Below, one piece after another: positions 6,909 to 16,149 of a stretch of 31,073 bases of DNA. Source of the DNA: CAZEFK01 sp964511405 (GTDB taxonomy: Bacteria > Pseudomonadota > Alphaproteobacteria > Elsterales > Elsteraceae); contig CAZEFK010000074.1 of NCBI GenBank assembly GCA_964511405.1, positions 1 to 31,073 on the forward strand, read 5' to 3'. The notes under the pieces are model-generated. The model did no database searches, was not told where the DNA came from, and saw nothing but the letters and a program-made list of their open reading frames with translations. Position 1 is the stretch's first letter. Each line of letters begins with the position of its first letter. The position numbers and the translations under genes are program-made.

Positions 6909-9674
6909 TCAGGCCTCCCCTGGCATCAGCGCAAACAAGCCGATCACGTCGGGCGGCTGCACAGTCTCCACGGTAACGCGCGATACGGAGCCGGAGGCAG
7001 TGCGGAGGCGGGCGTGATCCGCCATCAGTTCTTGCGCGCGCGAGCGGACGAAGTTCGCGATCAGTCCTGCGAGCAAGACGGGCAAGTCCTCTTTCGCCTT
7101 GGCGATAAACCTGTCGCGCGCGACGGGCGCGAGATCGGCTGTCGCCGGGGCGTTGAGCAGGTCTCGAGCAGCCTCGCCGGCTGCCACAATACGGTCGCTC
7201 TGGATCGCCACGAGGGCAGCTTCTTCGGCCAGCAGCAATCGCTCCTTGCGAGCGTGAACGGTCAGCTTGAAGCGCACACGCAGTATAGCAACGCGGGTCA
7301 GTTGCTGAACGGCCGCGCTCGGCCATGCGCCCACCCGGCCGATACCAAGCCCGGGCAGGGACTCCGGATCGAGCGACGCCTCGACAAGCGCCTCGGCAAG
7401 CGTGGCGGTCAGCGGATGCGTCCTTGTCAGTAGGGCCGTGCCGGACGGCGCGGGTTCGGCCGTCGCCAGGCGCACGGATCCAGTTAGATCCAGCCCAGCC
7501 AGTCGGTCTCGCAAACCAGCATCCAGCGCCCCGAGATGGGCAAGGAGGACCGTTTTGCGTAATTCAAGCGGAACGCCAAAGCGCGCCATAGCGCGTTCTA
7601 CGAACATCCGAGCGTTCGCCGGAGAGCCAAGGAGCGCTCGGACCTTCTCCCATTCCGGCGCGACTTCCTGCGGCTTCATCGCATTCTGCGCGAACCGGGC
7701 GCGGGACCGCTTCTCATTTTCCTCAGCGTCGCGCCAACGCGCCTCCATCGCGCTCGCGCCGGCATCGAGGCGGAGATCGAGTGTCATCTGGCGGGGCACA
7801 CCCCGGCGCAGCATCATCGACGCCATCAAAGCGTCGGTCACCGGGCCGCGTTCATCGGGTAGTGGAACGGTCACGCCCGTCGCTTTGCGGATCTCCTCTG
7901 CCTTGCGGAGGATCACATCCAATACGGCGCCGTCGATCGCGCTGTCGGACGAGAACATCATGATCGATCGGACCAGTTTCGCCGGTTGGCCGAAGCGATC
8001 GACGCGTCCCTCCCGCTGCTGATGTCGGGTCGGGTTCCACGACAGATCGTAGTGGACGACGGTGTCGAAGAGCTGTTGCAGATTGATCCCTTCGGACAGG
8101 CAGTCTGTGGCGACGAGAAGGCGCTGCACCTGCTTGTTGTCGTCGGCCATCACCATATCGGCCACTCGGTCACGCCGCTCGTCCGGCGTCAGCACTCCCG
8201 TTACGGATTCGATGGTCAGCTTCGGGAACACCTTCCGCAGGCCATCGCGGACATGCTCGGCCGTCGCGAGGTATCGGCAGAAGACGACGGGATTGGCGCC
8301 CTCCTTGATCAGCGGCATCAGCACCTCCACCAAAGCGGCCAGCTTCGGATCGGGCTCCGCCGCCAAAGCCTCGGCGCGGCGCACTAAGGCGAGCAGTTCC
8401 GGATCGGCCTTGAAGGCAGTGCCAGGCTCAAGATCAATGGCGTCCTCGTCGTCGCTGTCTTCGTCATAGATCTGCGGTTCGAGGCGATCGGTCTCGTTGG
8501 CGATCCGGTTCCGTAGAGCGCTAAGGCCGGCGGTCGGCGACGAGCCGACACAACGCATCAGCGCCAACGTTCCCCAGAATGCTAAGCGCCGTTCCCGTTG
8601 CCCGCCTGCCGCGCGGGATACGATGCCGAGGCAATAATCCAGGACTGCTTCCTGGAATTCGACATGTGCTTTCGACAGCCGGTACGGAAACTCGGTCGTC
8701 TCATGCTTCGGGAACGCACGATTTTCGTGCCATTCCCCGGAGACGAGGTCGATACGGCGACGCTGCACGAAATGCCGCGCCAAGCGCTCGCGATATCGGG
8801 TATCCTCAAAACTCATGGATGCAAACGAGGGTTCGATCAGGGAAAGCAGCCGTGCGAACGCTTCTTCGTCACCCGAATGTGGCGTCGCTGTTAAAAGAAC
8901 CATCCGCCGATCCGGATCACGCGCTAGTCCGGACAGAAGCTCGAAGCGCTGTTGCCGGCCCTGATGCGTGCCGACGCAAGCATGCGCCTCATCGACAATG
9001 ACGAAATCCGGACATGCGCGCGCAAAGTTTTCTCGACGTTTTTCCGCTTTGATGTAATCGAGGCTGACGACGGTGTATGGGTAAGCGCTGAACAGGGTTT
9101 GGGCGAGAGGCAGGCCTCTTTCTAGCCTGCTTGCGGTGCCGGACGTAACTGCAACGCTATCGATCCCGAACCGGGACTTCAGCTCCCCCACCCATTGCTC
9201 GACAAGATGCGGTGGACAGAGCACGGAGAATGCATCGACCTCGCCTCGATCCATCAGCTCGCGCAGGATCAGGCCGGCCTCGATGGTCTTGCCAATGCCG
9301 ACGTCGTCCGCGATGAGCAGGCGCGGGACCGACAGGCGAAGAGCCATCAGCAAGGGCACGAGCTGATAGGTCCGGGGTTCGAAGGCGAGTTGCGCGGCGG
9401 ACCGGAAGGGGCCCGCACCGCGGCGCAATGTCAGACGCATCGCATCCGCAAGCAGGGCCGCTTTCGCCTGAACTGTTGTCGTGGCGTCGGTCGGCAGATC
9501 GAAACGGGCAGGCTCGACGGGAAGAATCTCGAGCGTCGGGTCGAGGATCACGGTATCGCTCTCGCTGCCCGAGAGCGGGCGGAGCGCCAGAATGCCGTCC
9601 TGCGGCGACGGCAACGCGACCCATTCGCGCCCACGGGCGCGGACCAGATCTCCAGGGGCAAAGCTCACCGTCAT
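6909..9674 (-). CDS. drmD: SNF2-family helicase, DrmD-like
   Basis: The product has 921 residues. Superfamily 2 helicase motifs are in order: Walker A DDVGIGKT (123-130), DEAH (228-231), LTATP (261-265), motif V ATDCLSEGINLQ (522-533) and motif VI QREGRVDRFGQ (553-563). The LIADDVGIGKTIEAG signature with QREGRVDRFGQ is that of RapA/HepA-like SNF2 enzymes and of DISARM DrmD. An acidic patch (EDSDDEDAIDLE, about 405-416) lies between the two lobes. The C-terminal 300 residues are an uncharacterised helical extension. The start overlaps the stop of the upstream helicase by 4 nt (ATGA), so the two are translationally coupled. Expected activity is ATP-driven translocation on double-stranded DNA. 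The symbol is by similarity and the locus is not a complete DISARM. Confidence 0.85.
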   Translation of the reverse strand: MTVSFAPGDLVRARGREWVALPSPQDGILALRPLSGSESDTVILDPTLEILPVEPARFDLPTDATTTVQAKAALLADAMRLTLRRGAGPFRSAAQLAFEPRTYQLVPLLMALRLSVPRLLIADDVGIGKTIEAGLILRELMDRGEVDAFSVLCPPHLVEQWVGELKSRFGIDSVAVTSGTASRLERGLPLAQTLFSAYPYTVVSLDYIKAEKRRENFARACPDFVIVDEAHACVGTHQGRQQRFELLSGLARDPDRRMVLLTATPHSGDEEAFARLLSLIEPSFASMSFEDTRYRERLARHFVQRRRIDLVSGEWHENRAFPKHETTEFPYRLSKAHVEFQEAVLDYCLGIVSRAAGGQRERRLAFWGTLALMRCVGSSPTAGLSALRNRIANETDRLEPQIYDEDSDDEDAIDLEPGTAFKADPELLALVRRAEALAAEPDPKLAALVEVLMPLIKEGANPVVFCRYLATAEHVRDGLRKVFPKLTIESVTGVLTPDERRDRVADMVMADDNKQVQRLLVATDCLSEGINLQQLFDTVVHYDLSWNPTRHQQREGRVDRFGQPAKLVRSIMMFSSDSAIDGAVLDVILRKAEEIRKATGVTVPLPDERGPVTDALMASMMLRRGVPRQMTLDLRLDAGASAMEARWRDAEENEKRSRARFAQNAMKPQEVAPEWEKVRALLGSPANARMFVERAMARFGVPLELRKTVLLAHLGALDAGLRDRLAGLDLTGSVRLATAEPAPSGTALLTRTHPLTATLAEALVEASLDPESLPGLGIGRVGAWPSAAVQQLTRVAILRVRFKLTVHARKERLLLAEEAALVAIQSDRIVAAGEAARDLLNAPATADLAPVARDRFIAKAKEDLPVLLAGLIANFVRSRAQELMADHARLRTASGSVSRVTVETVQPPDVIGLFALMPGEA

Positions 9675-12600
9675 CGGGACGCCCCCCCGAAGATCGAGAT
9701 CATTGCGTCGGGCACGCCTGCCGCGGCCGTTCCCGGCAACTCGAACAGCGTCCAGCCCCTGGCTTCAGCTTCCCGGCGCGTTGTCTCGGCTAGGGGAGAG
9801 GCGCAAGCGGCGACGAAGTGATCGCGCCAGGCGAAGCTCATCTCCTGCTCGGAAAAGCAGACAGGGGAGCCATCCGGGGGAGGAAGCCCGACCTCCCTGA
9901 AGGCGCTCGCCCACCCTTCGCGCTCGGCCGATTCACCCGGCGCTCCGGCAAGCACCACCCGTCCGCGCGCTAGATCGACAAGCATCTGCTTCGCTTCGTC
10001 GCTCGTCCGGTCGATCAGTTCATGATCAGGCTGGTTGAAGTAGGAGAGCAAGCACCGATAGCACCCGCGCACACAGGCTTTTCCATTGCGGCTGGTGAGC
10101 AGCTTGGCGTCGCCTGCCGCAATCGCGTCATCGACCTTCTCGAAATGCATCAGGTTCAGCGCTTCATGGGCTACCTTACCGAGCGCTTGCGGGTCCTCGA
10201 TCAGGCGACTCAAGACGCCGGCACCGCCTTCTGTCGCTTCATAGGCCAGGACAGCGCGACGGTTGTCGCGGGCGGGCAATGGCTCGCCAAGGACTTCGCC
10301 TTCTTCCAGTTGGAAGACGACCTCAATGCCTCTCATCAAGGCGTGCTGAACGGTGACGATCGTCTCGGGCGCATAGGCCGTCGGCTCGTTGAACCGGAAG
10401 AGCAGTGCGTTCTTGTGGTCCCGCACAATAGGGACAATCCGAACCGGCTTCACGACATCCGGTGGCACGTCGACGTCGGGGGCTTCGTCGGCCGATTTCG
10501 CCCAATAGCCGCTCCGCGGATCGATATAGAAGCCGAAGACCGTCTGGTTTGCTCGCCGCTTCAGGCCTTTGTTGATCCGACTGATCTCGGCGCTGTTGGC
10601 GTATTGCAGAGTAAGGACCGATACGTCCCCGCAGCGGAAATCGGCCTCGGTGATCCGCACGCGGCCGTCGCGTTTCGGCCAGGAAAAGACCGTCTGAATG
10701 TCGAAGCCCTGCCGGACGCGCTCTTCATCATTTGCTGTGATCCGCTCGGCCGGCTCAGCCTCGACATTGTCGATCCTGAGCGTCCGCTTCACGGGCATCT
10801 CACCGGCGATGGGGCCGTTACAGGCGTGGCAGCGCTCGACCTCGCCGTCGTGGCAGGCGCCGCAGTTCGAGCAGATGAAAATATCCTTCGTGGCAAGTTC
10901 CGCTCCGTCGCCCATTCGCACTTCCGGCGGCAGCTTCGCTTTCATGACCCGATAGGCGCGGCCTTCGTGATAAATCAGGCTGCGCGGCCCGAATTCCGAG
11001 ATTGCCAGGAAGCGCGCGCGTTGGAGGAAGGAGCCAGTTTTCCCCTCACCAGGGATGAAGGCGTAGAGGGGCAGCCGGGGGAAATTGTAGCCCGGCAGGA
11101 AGCCTTCGGTCGCGAGGTAGCGGTAGGAGTAGAAGTCCGAGCCGTTCGAGGCCTTGCCCTGCTCTAGAATGGCGATCTGGTCGCTTGCCTGCATCTGGGA
11201 TGCCTTGATGCGACGTCGGTCTGCGGCCGAGAGACCCGTGATCTCGGAGCGGGCATTGGCCTCGATCAGCTGCGTTCGGGCGGAGTTGTAAAGCTCCCGC
11301 CACCGATCGAACGCGCGATCGAAATCATGCGGAGCACGCTGGGCGACCGAGGCAACAAAGTCATCCGGTTCACCCATCCAGACCGGCTTGCGGCCATCCA
11401 TCGAAGCAAGAATCTGATCGAGAACGCGCTTCATTGGCGCGCGCGCCGCTTTCGCCAGTTCGGGCCGATGGACGACCTCTTGGATCTCCGCTTTCAACGG
11501 GTGTCCCGTCTGCGTCAGGTCGAGGATATCCGGGATGTCGGGAGACAGGGCGAGCTTAGCCTCGGCAAGCCAGACAGCGTGCAGGTGCGAGCGGATGAGC
11601 TCTTCGTTGGTGATGTCGAGGGCAGGAGGGCGAACGACGCCGGCCACCATCTCGTTGTGCCGTTCGAAGAAATATTGATCGTGAGGCGATTGGGCGGCGC
11701 AATAAGTGACGATGACTGCGGCCTGCCCGGAGCGGCCCGCACGGCCGGCGCGTTGAGCATAGTTGGCCGGCGTCGGCGGCACATTTCGCAGATAGACTGC
11801 GTTGAGCGCCGAAATGTCGACGCCGAGTTCCATGGTCGGCGAACAGAACAGAGCGGGCAGAAACTGCTCCGACTCGCCGGCCGCCTTGAGCTCGGCGGCA
11901 TTTTTCGCGAGATTCTCCCGGTCTTCCTTCTCGTGTCGGAAGCGCCACTCGCGCCATTCGCGTTGCCTCTGGGATACCTGGGCTGTGTGTTCGCGGCCTT
12001 CGAGACCCCAAAAGCTGCTCCGACCCGCTTTCAGATCGGCGGCGATTTCGTTGTAAAGATCGCGAAAGTAGCGGTTGCCCTGCGCTGCGCCGCGCCGGAT
12101 GGCTTCGCCGGGCACGAGACGGACAGCGGATGGCGACAGACGCCATCCTTGTAGGTCCTTCTCCAGATCGACGCGTGAGACTAGCCCCTCCCGTGCGAGG
12201 ATGTCCATTAGGCTAGTCATATCCGTCAAATAATCGCTCTTGCTCAACCTGGTTCCGATAACGCTCATGCGATTGATGAGCCGCCCGATACGAGAATTGT
12301 GACCGGCTCGGACGATGGTTTGTTCTTCTTTAAGACTTACCTGGTCTTTGCTCGGAGCTTGTAGAAACAGAGTTGTGCGACTTCTAGGTGTCTCTTTTAT
12401 GTCGATAGCCCAGGGAGCGCGTAGCACATTACGGGATTTCTGGGCGACGCCTTCGAGAACGGTAGGGTCGAGGGATTCCGTTCCGACAGCCAATCCGTCG
12501 AGCATCGCGCCAAGGAGTTTCTGCAGCATCGCCTTGCGCCTCGGCGCGTCGAGCGCTCCGAATTCCGGCCTGATGGCCGTAAACTGTCCGACATCTTCCA

Positions 12601-14851
12601 CGATGTCGTCGAGGCCAATGAACTCGACATCGATGAGCTTGAGAACAGAGAGGCTCGGATTGGTGTAGCGCCATCCCCGGCGCAGATCCGTCCAAAGCCG
12701 ATGGGCAAGAACCTTTTGAAGGGACCGCTGCGCGTCTTCCCGGATCACGGCTCCCGCCTCGGGGTCCAGCATCCAATGGATGCGTGCATCTCGGTTGGTA
12801 GCGGTGAAGCCGAGCGCCCTCACGATCCGCAGACCGAACTCGTCCTCCGTCAAGCCGTCGTCGCCCGCGTCGAGCACGGCCCGGAGAATCGCGCCGCGTA
12901 AAAGGCTGACGAACAGGAAATCATTGAAATGGCCCGCCTGAAGAGCGGCGTCCTGACGATTGTCCGTGAAGCCGAGCAGCTTGCGCTTGTCCTTGGGGAC
13001 GCCACTGTCGTGCCTGTTCATCCATTCGAGAGCGGTCGCGACGAGCAGCGTCGTCGCCGAGCTTCGGCCTTCACCCGACAGGCCCGCCAGTTTGGTGCGT
13101 TCGCGCATGTTGGGATGCGGCTGGTCGAGGCAGCATGGACAGAAGCCGAACTTTCCGGGGATGAACCAGAAGCTTTTTCCCGATGGGTCGTAGCGCCCAT
13201 CAGAGGCGACGGCGACCATCCGAGGCGCTCGGCGTTTCCGATTGGCGCGGAGCCGTTCGACGCCATTGCGCTCCTCTCGCCAATCTTCGGGATAGGATTC
13301 GATGTCACCGGTGAAGGCGTAATCAGGGTCGTCATCGCCCGTGGGGACTAGATAGCCCGCAGCATCGCCCTCCTGGTCGTCGAGGGGTTCATCGTCGATG
13401 TTCCTGGGCAGGAACAGGGTGCCATCGGCGTCCTCGGTCTTGGCAACGACATGAACTTCATGTCCGCATGCTCGGCAGAAGCGGGTTGGATAGAGGCGAT
13501 GACCCGGTGCACTGGGATCTTCAAGCTGACCTTCGAATAGAATATTTCTGGGTCTCTGAGTCAGAGTGGTGAAAATCTCTCCAGCGCCGGAGATGAATTG
13601 GTGGAGCTTGAAAGCCAGAAACGCTCCTGACCCTTGGCCACCCCGTTCAGTTTCCGGAAGACTGATTCGCGTCAGAAATGACTCAAGTTTGCGTCGGCAA
13701 GCTTCTGGTTCTACGCCGCTGTCTTTTGACAGCAGCATGACTGCCTCTTCGAAAGGGATCGGCTTCTTGCGCTTGAGTTCCTGCGCATCCTCCAGACCAA
13801 TAGCCAGCTCGGTCCACGCCGCCAGCGGGTGTTGCTTAAGGACTTGGTCTGTCAGATCATCCGGAAGTGCGGCTGTCAGCACAGATGCGAGCCGCGGCCG
13901 GGCATCGTCGAGGTTCAGCTGATCGTCAGTCGCGCGTCGAAGCGACTCGTCGATGACCGATTCCGGCCCGATGGACGTGCCGAAAAGGCGGGACGCAACG
14001 TCAGCTACGGCCTGCGCGCGGCTGACGTCAGATCCTTCGCTCGCCATAGTGGCTGAGGTCCCGATGCAGATTGGCGCCTTGTCCGGCGTGCAGCGATTGC
14101 GAAGACGACGAACGAGGATAGCGACATCGGCGCCTTGACGGCCCCGATAAGTGTGCAGCTCGTCCAGAACGATAAAGTCCAGCCCGCTTGCGTTCTCTAT
14201 AACCTTGGCGTCGACGCTGTCTTGCCGTGTCAGAAGCAGCTCAGCCATTATGAAGTTGGTTAGCAGAACGTCAGGCGGATCGTCTGCAATCCGCAGGCGC
14301 TCCTCCCGACTTTCCTGGCCCGTGTAACGTCGAACGATCGGTTTAATCTCACTTGGCAGGTCAGATTGGGAGATGAACCGTTCGATCTCTTTGATTTGGC
14401 TGTTGGCCAATGCGTTCATCGGATAAATGATGATAGCGCTGGTTTTGCGCGGCCTCCCAGCCTTCCGCGCTCGGACGATCGCATCGACAACCGGCACAAA
14501 GAAGCAGAGCGATTTGCCCGAACCGGTGCCTGTGGTGACCACATAGCTCTGGCCCGCCCGAGCCTTCGCGATCGACTGTGCCTGGTGGCGGTGAAATTGC
14601 ACAGGCGTCGCCCCAAACCGGAATATTCTCCCAGTCGCTTCATCAAGATCGCCGGAGGCGACGAGGGCGTCGACGGTAGGGCCTTTAAGATATTGAGGGT
14701 TTAGGGACAGAAGCGCATCCGGCCAGAAACGTCCCGCATCATACTGACGGTCAATCTCGGTCTTCAGGTCATCGGATCGAACGGTGCTGAACGACCGTGA
14801 GAAGCGGGCATAAGAATCTATCAGACGGTGGTCAAATTCGAACGCTTTCAT
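9671..14851 (-). CDS. Giant DEAD/DEAH-box helicase with C-terminal DUF1998-type region
   Basis: The product has 1726 residues and is the first gene of the defence operon, with a strong GAGGGAGG ribosome site just before the ATG. N-terminal motifs are FHRHQ (about 86-90), Walker A TGTGSGKS (107-114), DELH (230-233) and TSATM (265-269). The second lobe carries SPTMELGVDIS (about 1000) and QRAGRAGRSG (about 1030). Possible zinc sites are CRACGH (about 455), CPCC (about 568) and CSNCGACH with CHACNG (about 1325-1341). The C-terminal part has ATEGGAGVL and CVRGCYRCLLSYFNQPDH (about 1592 on), hallmarks of DUF1998 helicases. The architecture matches DruE (Druantia) and looks like DISARM DrmA plus DrmB in one chain. 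It likely translocates on DNA as the engine of the system; DrmAB-like or DruE-like cannot be decided without alignment. Confidence 0.85.
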   Translation of the reverse strand: MKAFEFDHRLIDSYARFSRSFSTVRSDDLKTEIDRQYDAGRFWPDALLSLNPQYLKGPTVDALVASGDLDEATGRIFRFGATPVQFHRHQAQSIAKARAGQSYVVTTGTGSGKSLCFFVPVVDAIVRARKAGRPRKTSAIIIYPMNALANSQIKEIERFISQSDLPSEIKPIVRRYTGQESREERLRIADDPPDVLLTNFIMAELLLTRQDSVDAKVIENASGLDFIVLDELHTYRGRQGADVAILVRRLRNRCTPDKAPICIGTSATMASEGSDVSRAQAVADVASRLFGTSIGPESVIDESLRRATDDQLNLDDARPRLASVLTAALPDDLTDQVLKQHPLAAWTELAIGLEDAQELKRKKPIPFEEAVMLLSKDSGVEPEACRRKLESFLTRISLPETERGGQGSGAFLAFKLHQFISGAGEIFTTLTQRPRNILFEGQLEDPSAPGHRLYPTRFCRACGHEVHVVAKTEDADGTLFLPRNIDDEPLDDQEGDAAGYLVPTGDDDPDYAFTGDIESYPEDWREERNGVERLRANRKRRAPRMVAVASDGRYDPSGKSFWFIPGKFGFCPCCLDQPHPNMRERTKLAGLSGEGRSSATTLLVATALEWMNRHDSGVPKDKRKLLGFTDNRQDAALQAGHFNDFLFVSLLRGAILRAVLDAGDDGLTEDEFGLRIVRALGFTATNRDARIHWMLDPEAGAVIREDAQRSLQKVLAHRLWTDLRRGWRYTNPSLSVLKLIDVEFIGLDDIVEDVGQFTAIRPEFGALDAPRRKAMLQKLLGAMLDGLAVGTESLDPTVLEGVAQKSRNVLRAPWAIDIKETPRSRTTLFLQAPSKDQVSLKEEQTIVRAGHNSRIGRLINRMSVIGTRLSKSDYLTDMTSLMDILAREGLVSRVDLEKDLQGWRLSPSAVRLVPGEAIRRGAAQGNRYFRDLYNEIAADLKAGRSSFWGLEGREHTAQVSQRQREWREWRFRHEKEDRENLAKNAAELKAAGESEQFLPALFCSPTMELGVDISALNAVYLRNVPPTPANYAQRAGRAGRSGQAAVIVTYCAAQSPHDQYFFERHNEMVAGVVRPPALDITNEELIRSHLHAVWLAEAKLALSPDIPDILDLTQTGHPLKAEIQEVVHRPELAKAARAPMKRVLDQILASMDGRKPVWMGEPDDFVASVAQRAPHDFDRAFDRWRELYNSARTQLIEANARSEITGLSAADRRRIKASQMQASDQIAILEQGKASNGSDFYSYRYLATEGFLPGYNFPRLPLYAFIPGEGKTGSFLQRARFLAISEFGPRSLIYHEGRAYRVMKAKLPPEVRMGDGAELATKDIFICSNCGACHDGEVERCHACNGPIAGEMPVKRTLRIDNVEAEPAERITANDEERVRQGFDIQTVFSWPKRDGRVRITEADFRCGDVSVLTLQYANSAEISRINKGLKRRANQTVFGFYIDPRSGYWAKSADEAPDVDVPPDVVKPVRIVPIVRDHKNALLFRFNEPTAYAPETIVTVQHALMRGIEVVFQLEEGEVLGEPLPARDNRRAVLAYEATEGGAGVLSRLIEDPQALGKVAHEALNLMHFEKVDDAIAAGDAKLLTSRNGKACVRGCYRCLLSYFNQPDHELIDRTSDEAKQMLVDLARGRVVLAGAPGESAEREGWASAFREVGLPPPDGSPVCFSEQEMSFAWRDHFVAACASPLAETTRREAEARGWTLFELPGTAAAGVPDAMISIFGGASR

Positions 14852-15404
14852 GCCAGCCTCCCTCTCAATATATTATTGTGCGCAACAGCTGCTGTCCCAG
14901 CTGACATCAGCAATTGGCTGCATTAAGGACCCAGAGTTGGACAAGATCATCGCCAACGTTCGCGTTCCGTTTGCTTTGCGGTTTCCCATCTGAAAGTGCT
15001 TGAGAAGGTTGGCGTTCGGCCCTCGATCTCGGCCTTCGCCAGCGGCGGCATCTGAATGATCTCCGTCCGGCCAGTTCGGTTGTCGACGCCCCGACCGAAG
15101 CCAAGACCTCGACACCGAAGTGTGGCGCGCCTGGTCCGCCGACATCGTCGCACAGTGGACGCCGAGGGCGGCCACCAGCGCCGTGATGCTAACTATCGAC
15201 CGGTAGGTCTGGGTGATCAAGCACCTTGAGCGGCCAATCACAGCTCGCTTGCGAGTATCTCTAGAATGGTGGCTTGCTCAACCACGCTCGGACGTTGTGA
15301 ACCACTCCGCAGAACACGCTAGATGCGAGGCTCAGTCGATAGCGGAGAAACTTCTCCGGGTATTGCGCCTCAATGCCCGGCGGCGACAGCGGCCGTGTTA
15401 TAGC
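14852..15404. other. Gene-poor stretch between the defence operon and the antitoxin gene
   Basis: Apart from the operon promoter at its left end, I find no convincing coding region in this 553-bp stretch. Open frames are short, biased to Arg/Ser and do not resemble known proteins. The place where a PIN-domain toxin would normally follow the antitoxin (below 15404, minus strand) gives no PIN-like sequence. The DNA reads like decayed or rearranged material typical of island interiors. Confidence 0.5.
14870..14898 (-). promoter_or_regulatory. Candidate promoter of the defence operon
   Basis: On the minus strand GGGACA (14898-14893) is followed after exactly 17 bp by TAATAT (14875-14870). Each hexamer matches four of six sigma-70 consensus bases. 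This lies in the only strongly AT-rich spot upstream of the 14851 start and would leave a very short leader containing the GAGGGAGG ribosome site. A 5-1-5 inverted repeat (ACAGC-T-GCTGT, 14885-14895) overlaps the -35 side and could be an operator. This is a pattern match only. Confidence 0.4.
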
Positions 15405-15869
15405 TCACGGCTGGCTGTACCCCATGTCCTGTTCCTGGGCTCCAGTGACCAGCGCATCGAGCACCTGCTCCCGGTCCTGGTCGACCCGGGTCTTGTAGGC
15501 CAGCACATCCGTCAGGCGGAGCCGCCGATGCCGGCCGACCTTGCGGCAACGCAGGGCACCGTCGTCGATCAGCTTGATGAGGAAAGGCCGCGACACGTTT
15601 AAGAGGTCGGCCGCTTGGACGGTCGTCAGCTCGGCGTTTTCCGGAATGAGCGTGACGCCCCGGCCTGCGGCCATGTCCTCCAGGATCTGAAGCAGCAAGG
15701 CCACAGCGCCGGCGGGCAGCTCGACGGGCTGTTCCTCACCCGCCTCGATGACCTTGAGCGTGAGCGGCCGATCTCGTTCGGCCACCCGGGACAACCGTTG
15801 GCCCGAAATCCGAGCCAGGCTGGCGTCTTGGGCCGATGGCGGCAGCTGTCGATGGGCAAGCGCGGTCAT
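15405..15869 (-). CDS. Excisionase-family DNA-binding antitoxin (partner toxin absent)
   Basis: The product has 154 residues from the ATG at 15869, which is preceded by a clear GGAGG ribosome site. Residues 81-125 form a MerR/excisionase-type helix-turn-helix (LTTVQAADLLNVSRPFLIKL, then CRKVGRHRRLRLTDVLAYK). Residues 30-75 match the preceding beta-rich domain, including PLTLKV, VELPAGA and the ILEDMAAGRGVTLIP segment. This is the layout of antitoxins usually encoded just upstream of a PIN-domain RNase toxin. The family normally ends in a segment like AQELGMGY; here it is AQEQDMGYSQP. No toxin gene follows, so the antitoxin appears orphaned. It probably binds its own promoter region. GC content is closer to the chromosome than to the defence operon. 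Confidence 0.8.
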   Translation of the reverse strand: MTALAHRQLPPSAQDASLARISGQRLSRVAERDRPLTLKVIEAGEEQPVELPAGAVALLLQILEDMAAGRGVTLIPENAELTTVQAADLLNVSRPFLIKLIDDGALRCRKVGRHRRLRLTDVLAYKTRVDQDREQVLDALVTGAQEQDMGYSQP

Positions 15870-15936
15870 GACCTCCGGCTCTCCGGCCGTTGATGGAAAC
15901 GGTGGCCACGAAACATGGGACAGCTGGTCGCGAAAT

Positions 15937-15958
15937 GCAATAAGTGCAATAGACGCAA
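15937..15958. promoter_or_regulatory. Three phased GCAA repeats upstream of the antitoxin gene
   Basis: GCAA occurs at 15937, 15946 and 15955, exactly 9 bp apart; the first two lie within longer TGCAATA copies. They lie 68-89 bp upstream of the antitoxin start, in the position of an autoregulatory operator. A 7-bp inverted repeat (CATCCGC-GA-GCGGATG, 15973-15988) follows. Function is inferred from position. Confidence 0.4.
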
Positions 15959-16061
15959 CAGTCGCTCGACAGCATCCGCGAGCGGATGACCGTTGCGCTT
16001 TGGCGCAAGCTCGGCTATGCATCGCCGCCGTCGCGCCCCGCAGCATTGCGGGCGCCGGTCT

Positions 16062-16136
<75 letters not shown>

Positions 16137-16149
16137 CTTTCGATCCCCG

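Noticed and set aside
44..14851. Calling the operon a complete DISARM class 1 system
   Set aside because: drmD- and drmMI-like genes are present, but separate drmA and drmB and a PLD-type drmC are not, and two extra families are. The DISARM-like label is kept without the full name.
14947..15153. Possible remnant of an ArdC-like zincin antirestriction protein on the minus strand (segment TEIIQMPP)
   Set aside because: Only a few residues match and no HELTHW-type metal site follows; too weak to report as a pseudogene.
15213..15602. Plus-strand frame opposite the antitoxin gene
   Set aside because: It overlaps the antitoxin, lacks a ribosome site and resembles nothing known.
16037..16052. Hairpin CCCGCA-GCAT-TGCGGG just upstream of tRNA-Thr as a terminator
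   Set aside because: No T-run on either strand and no gene ending next to it.
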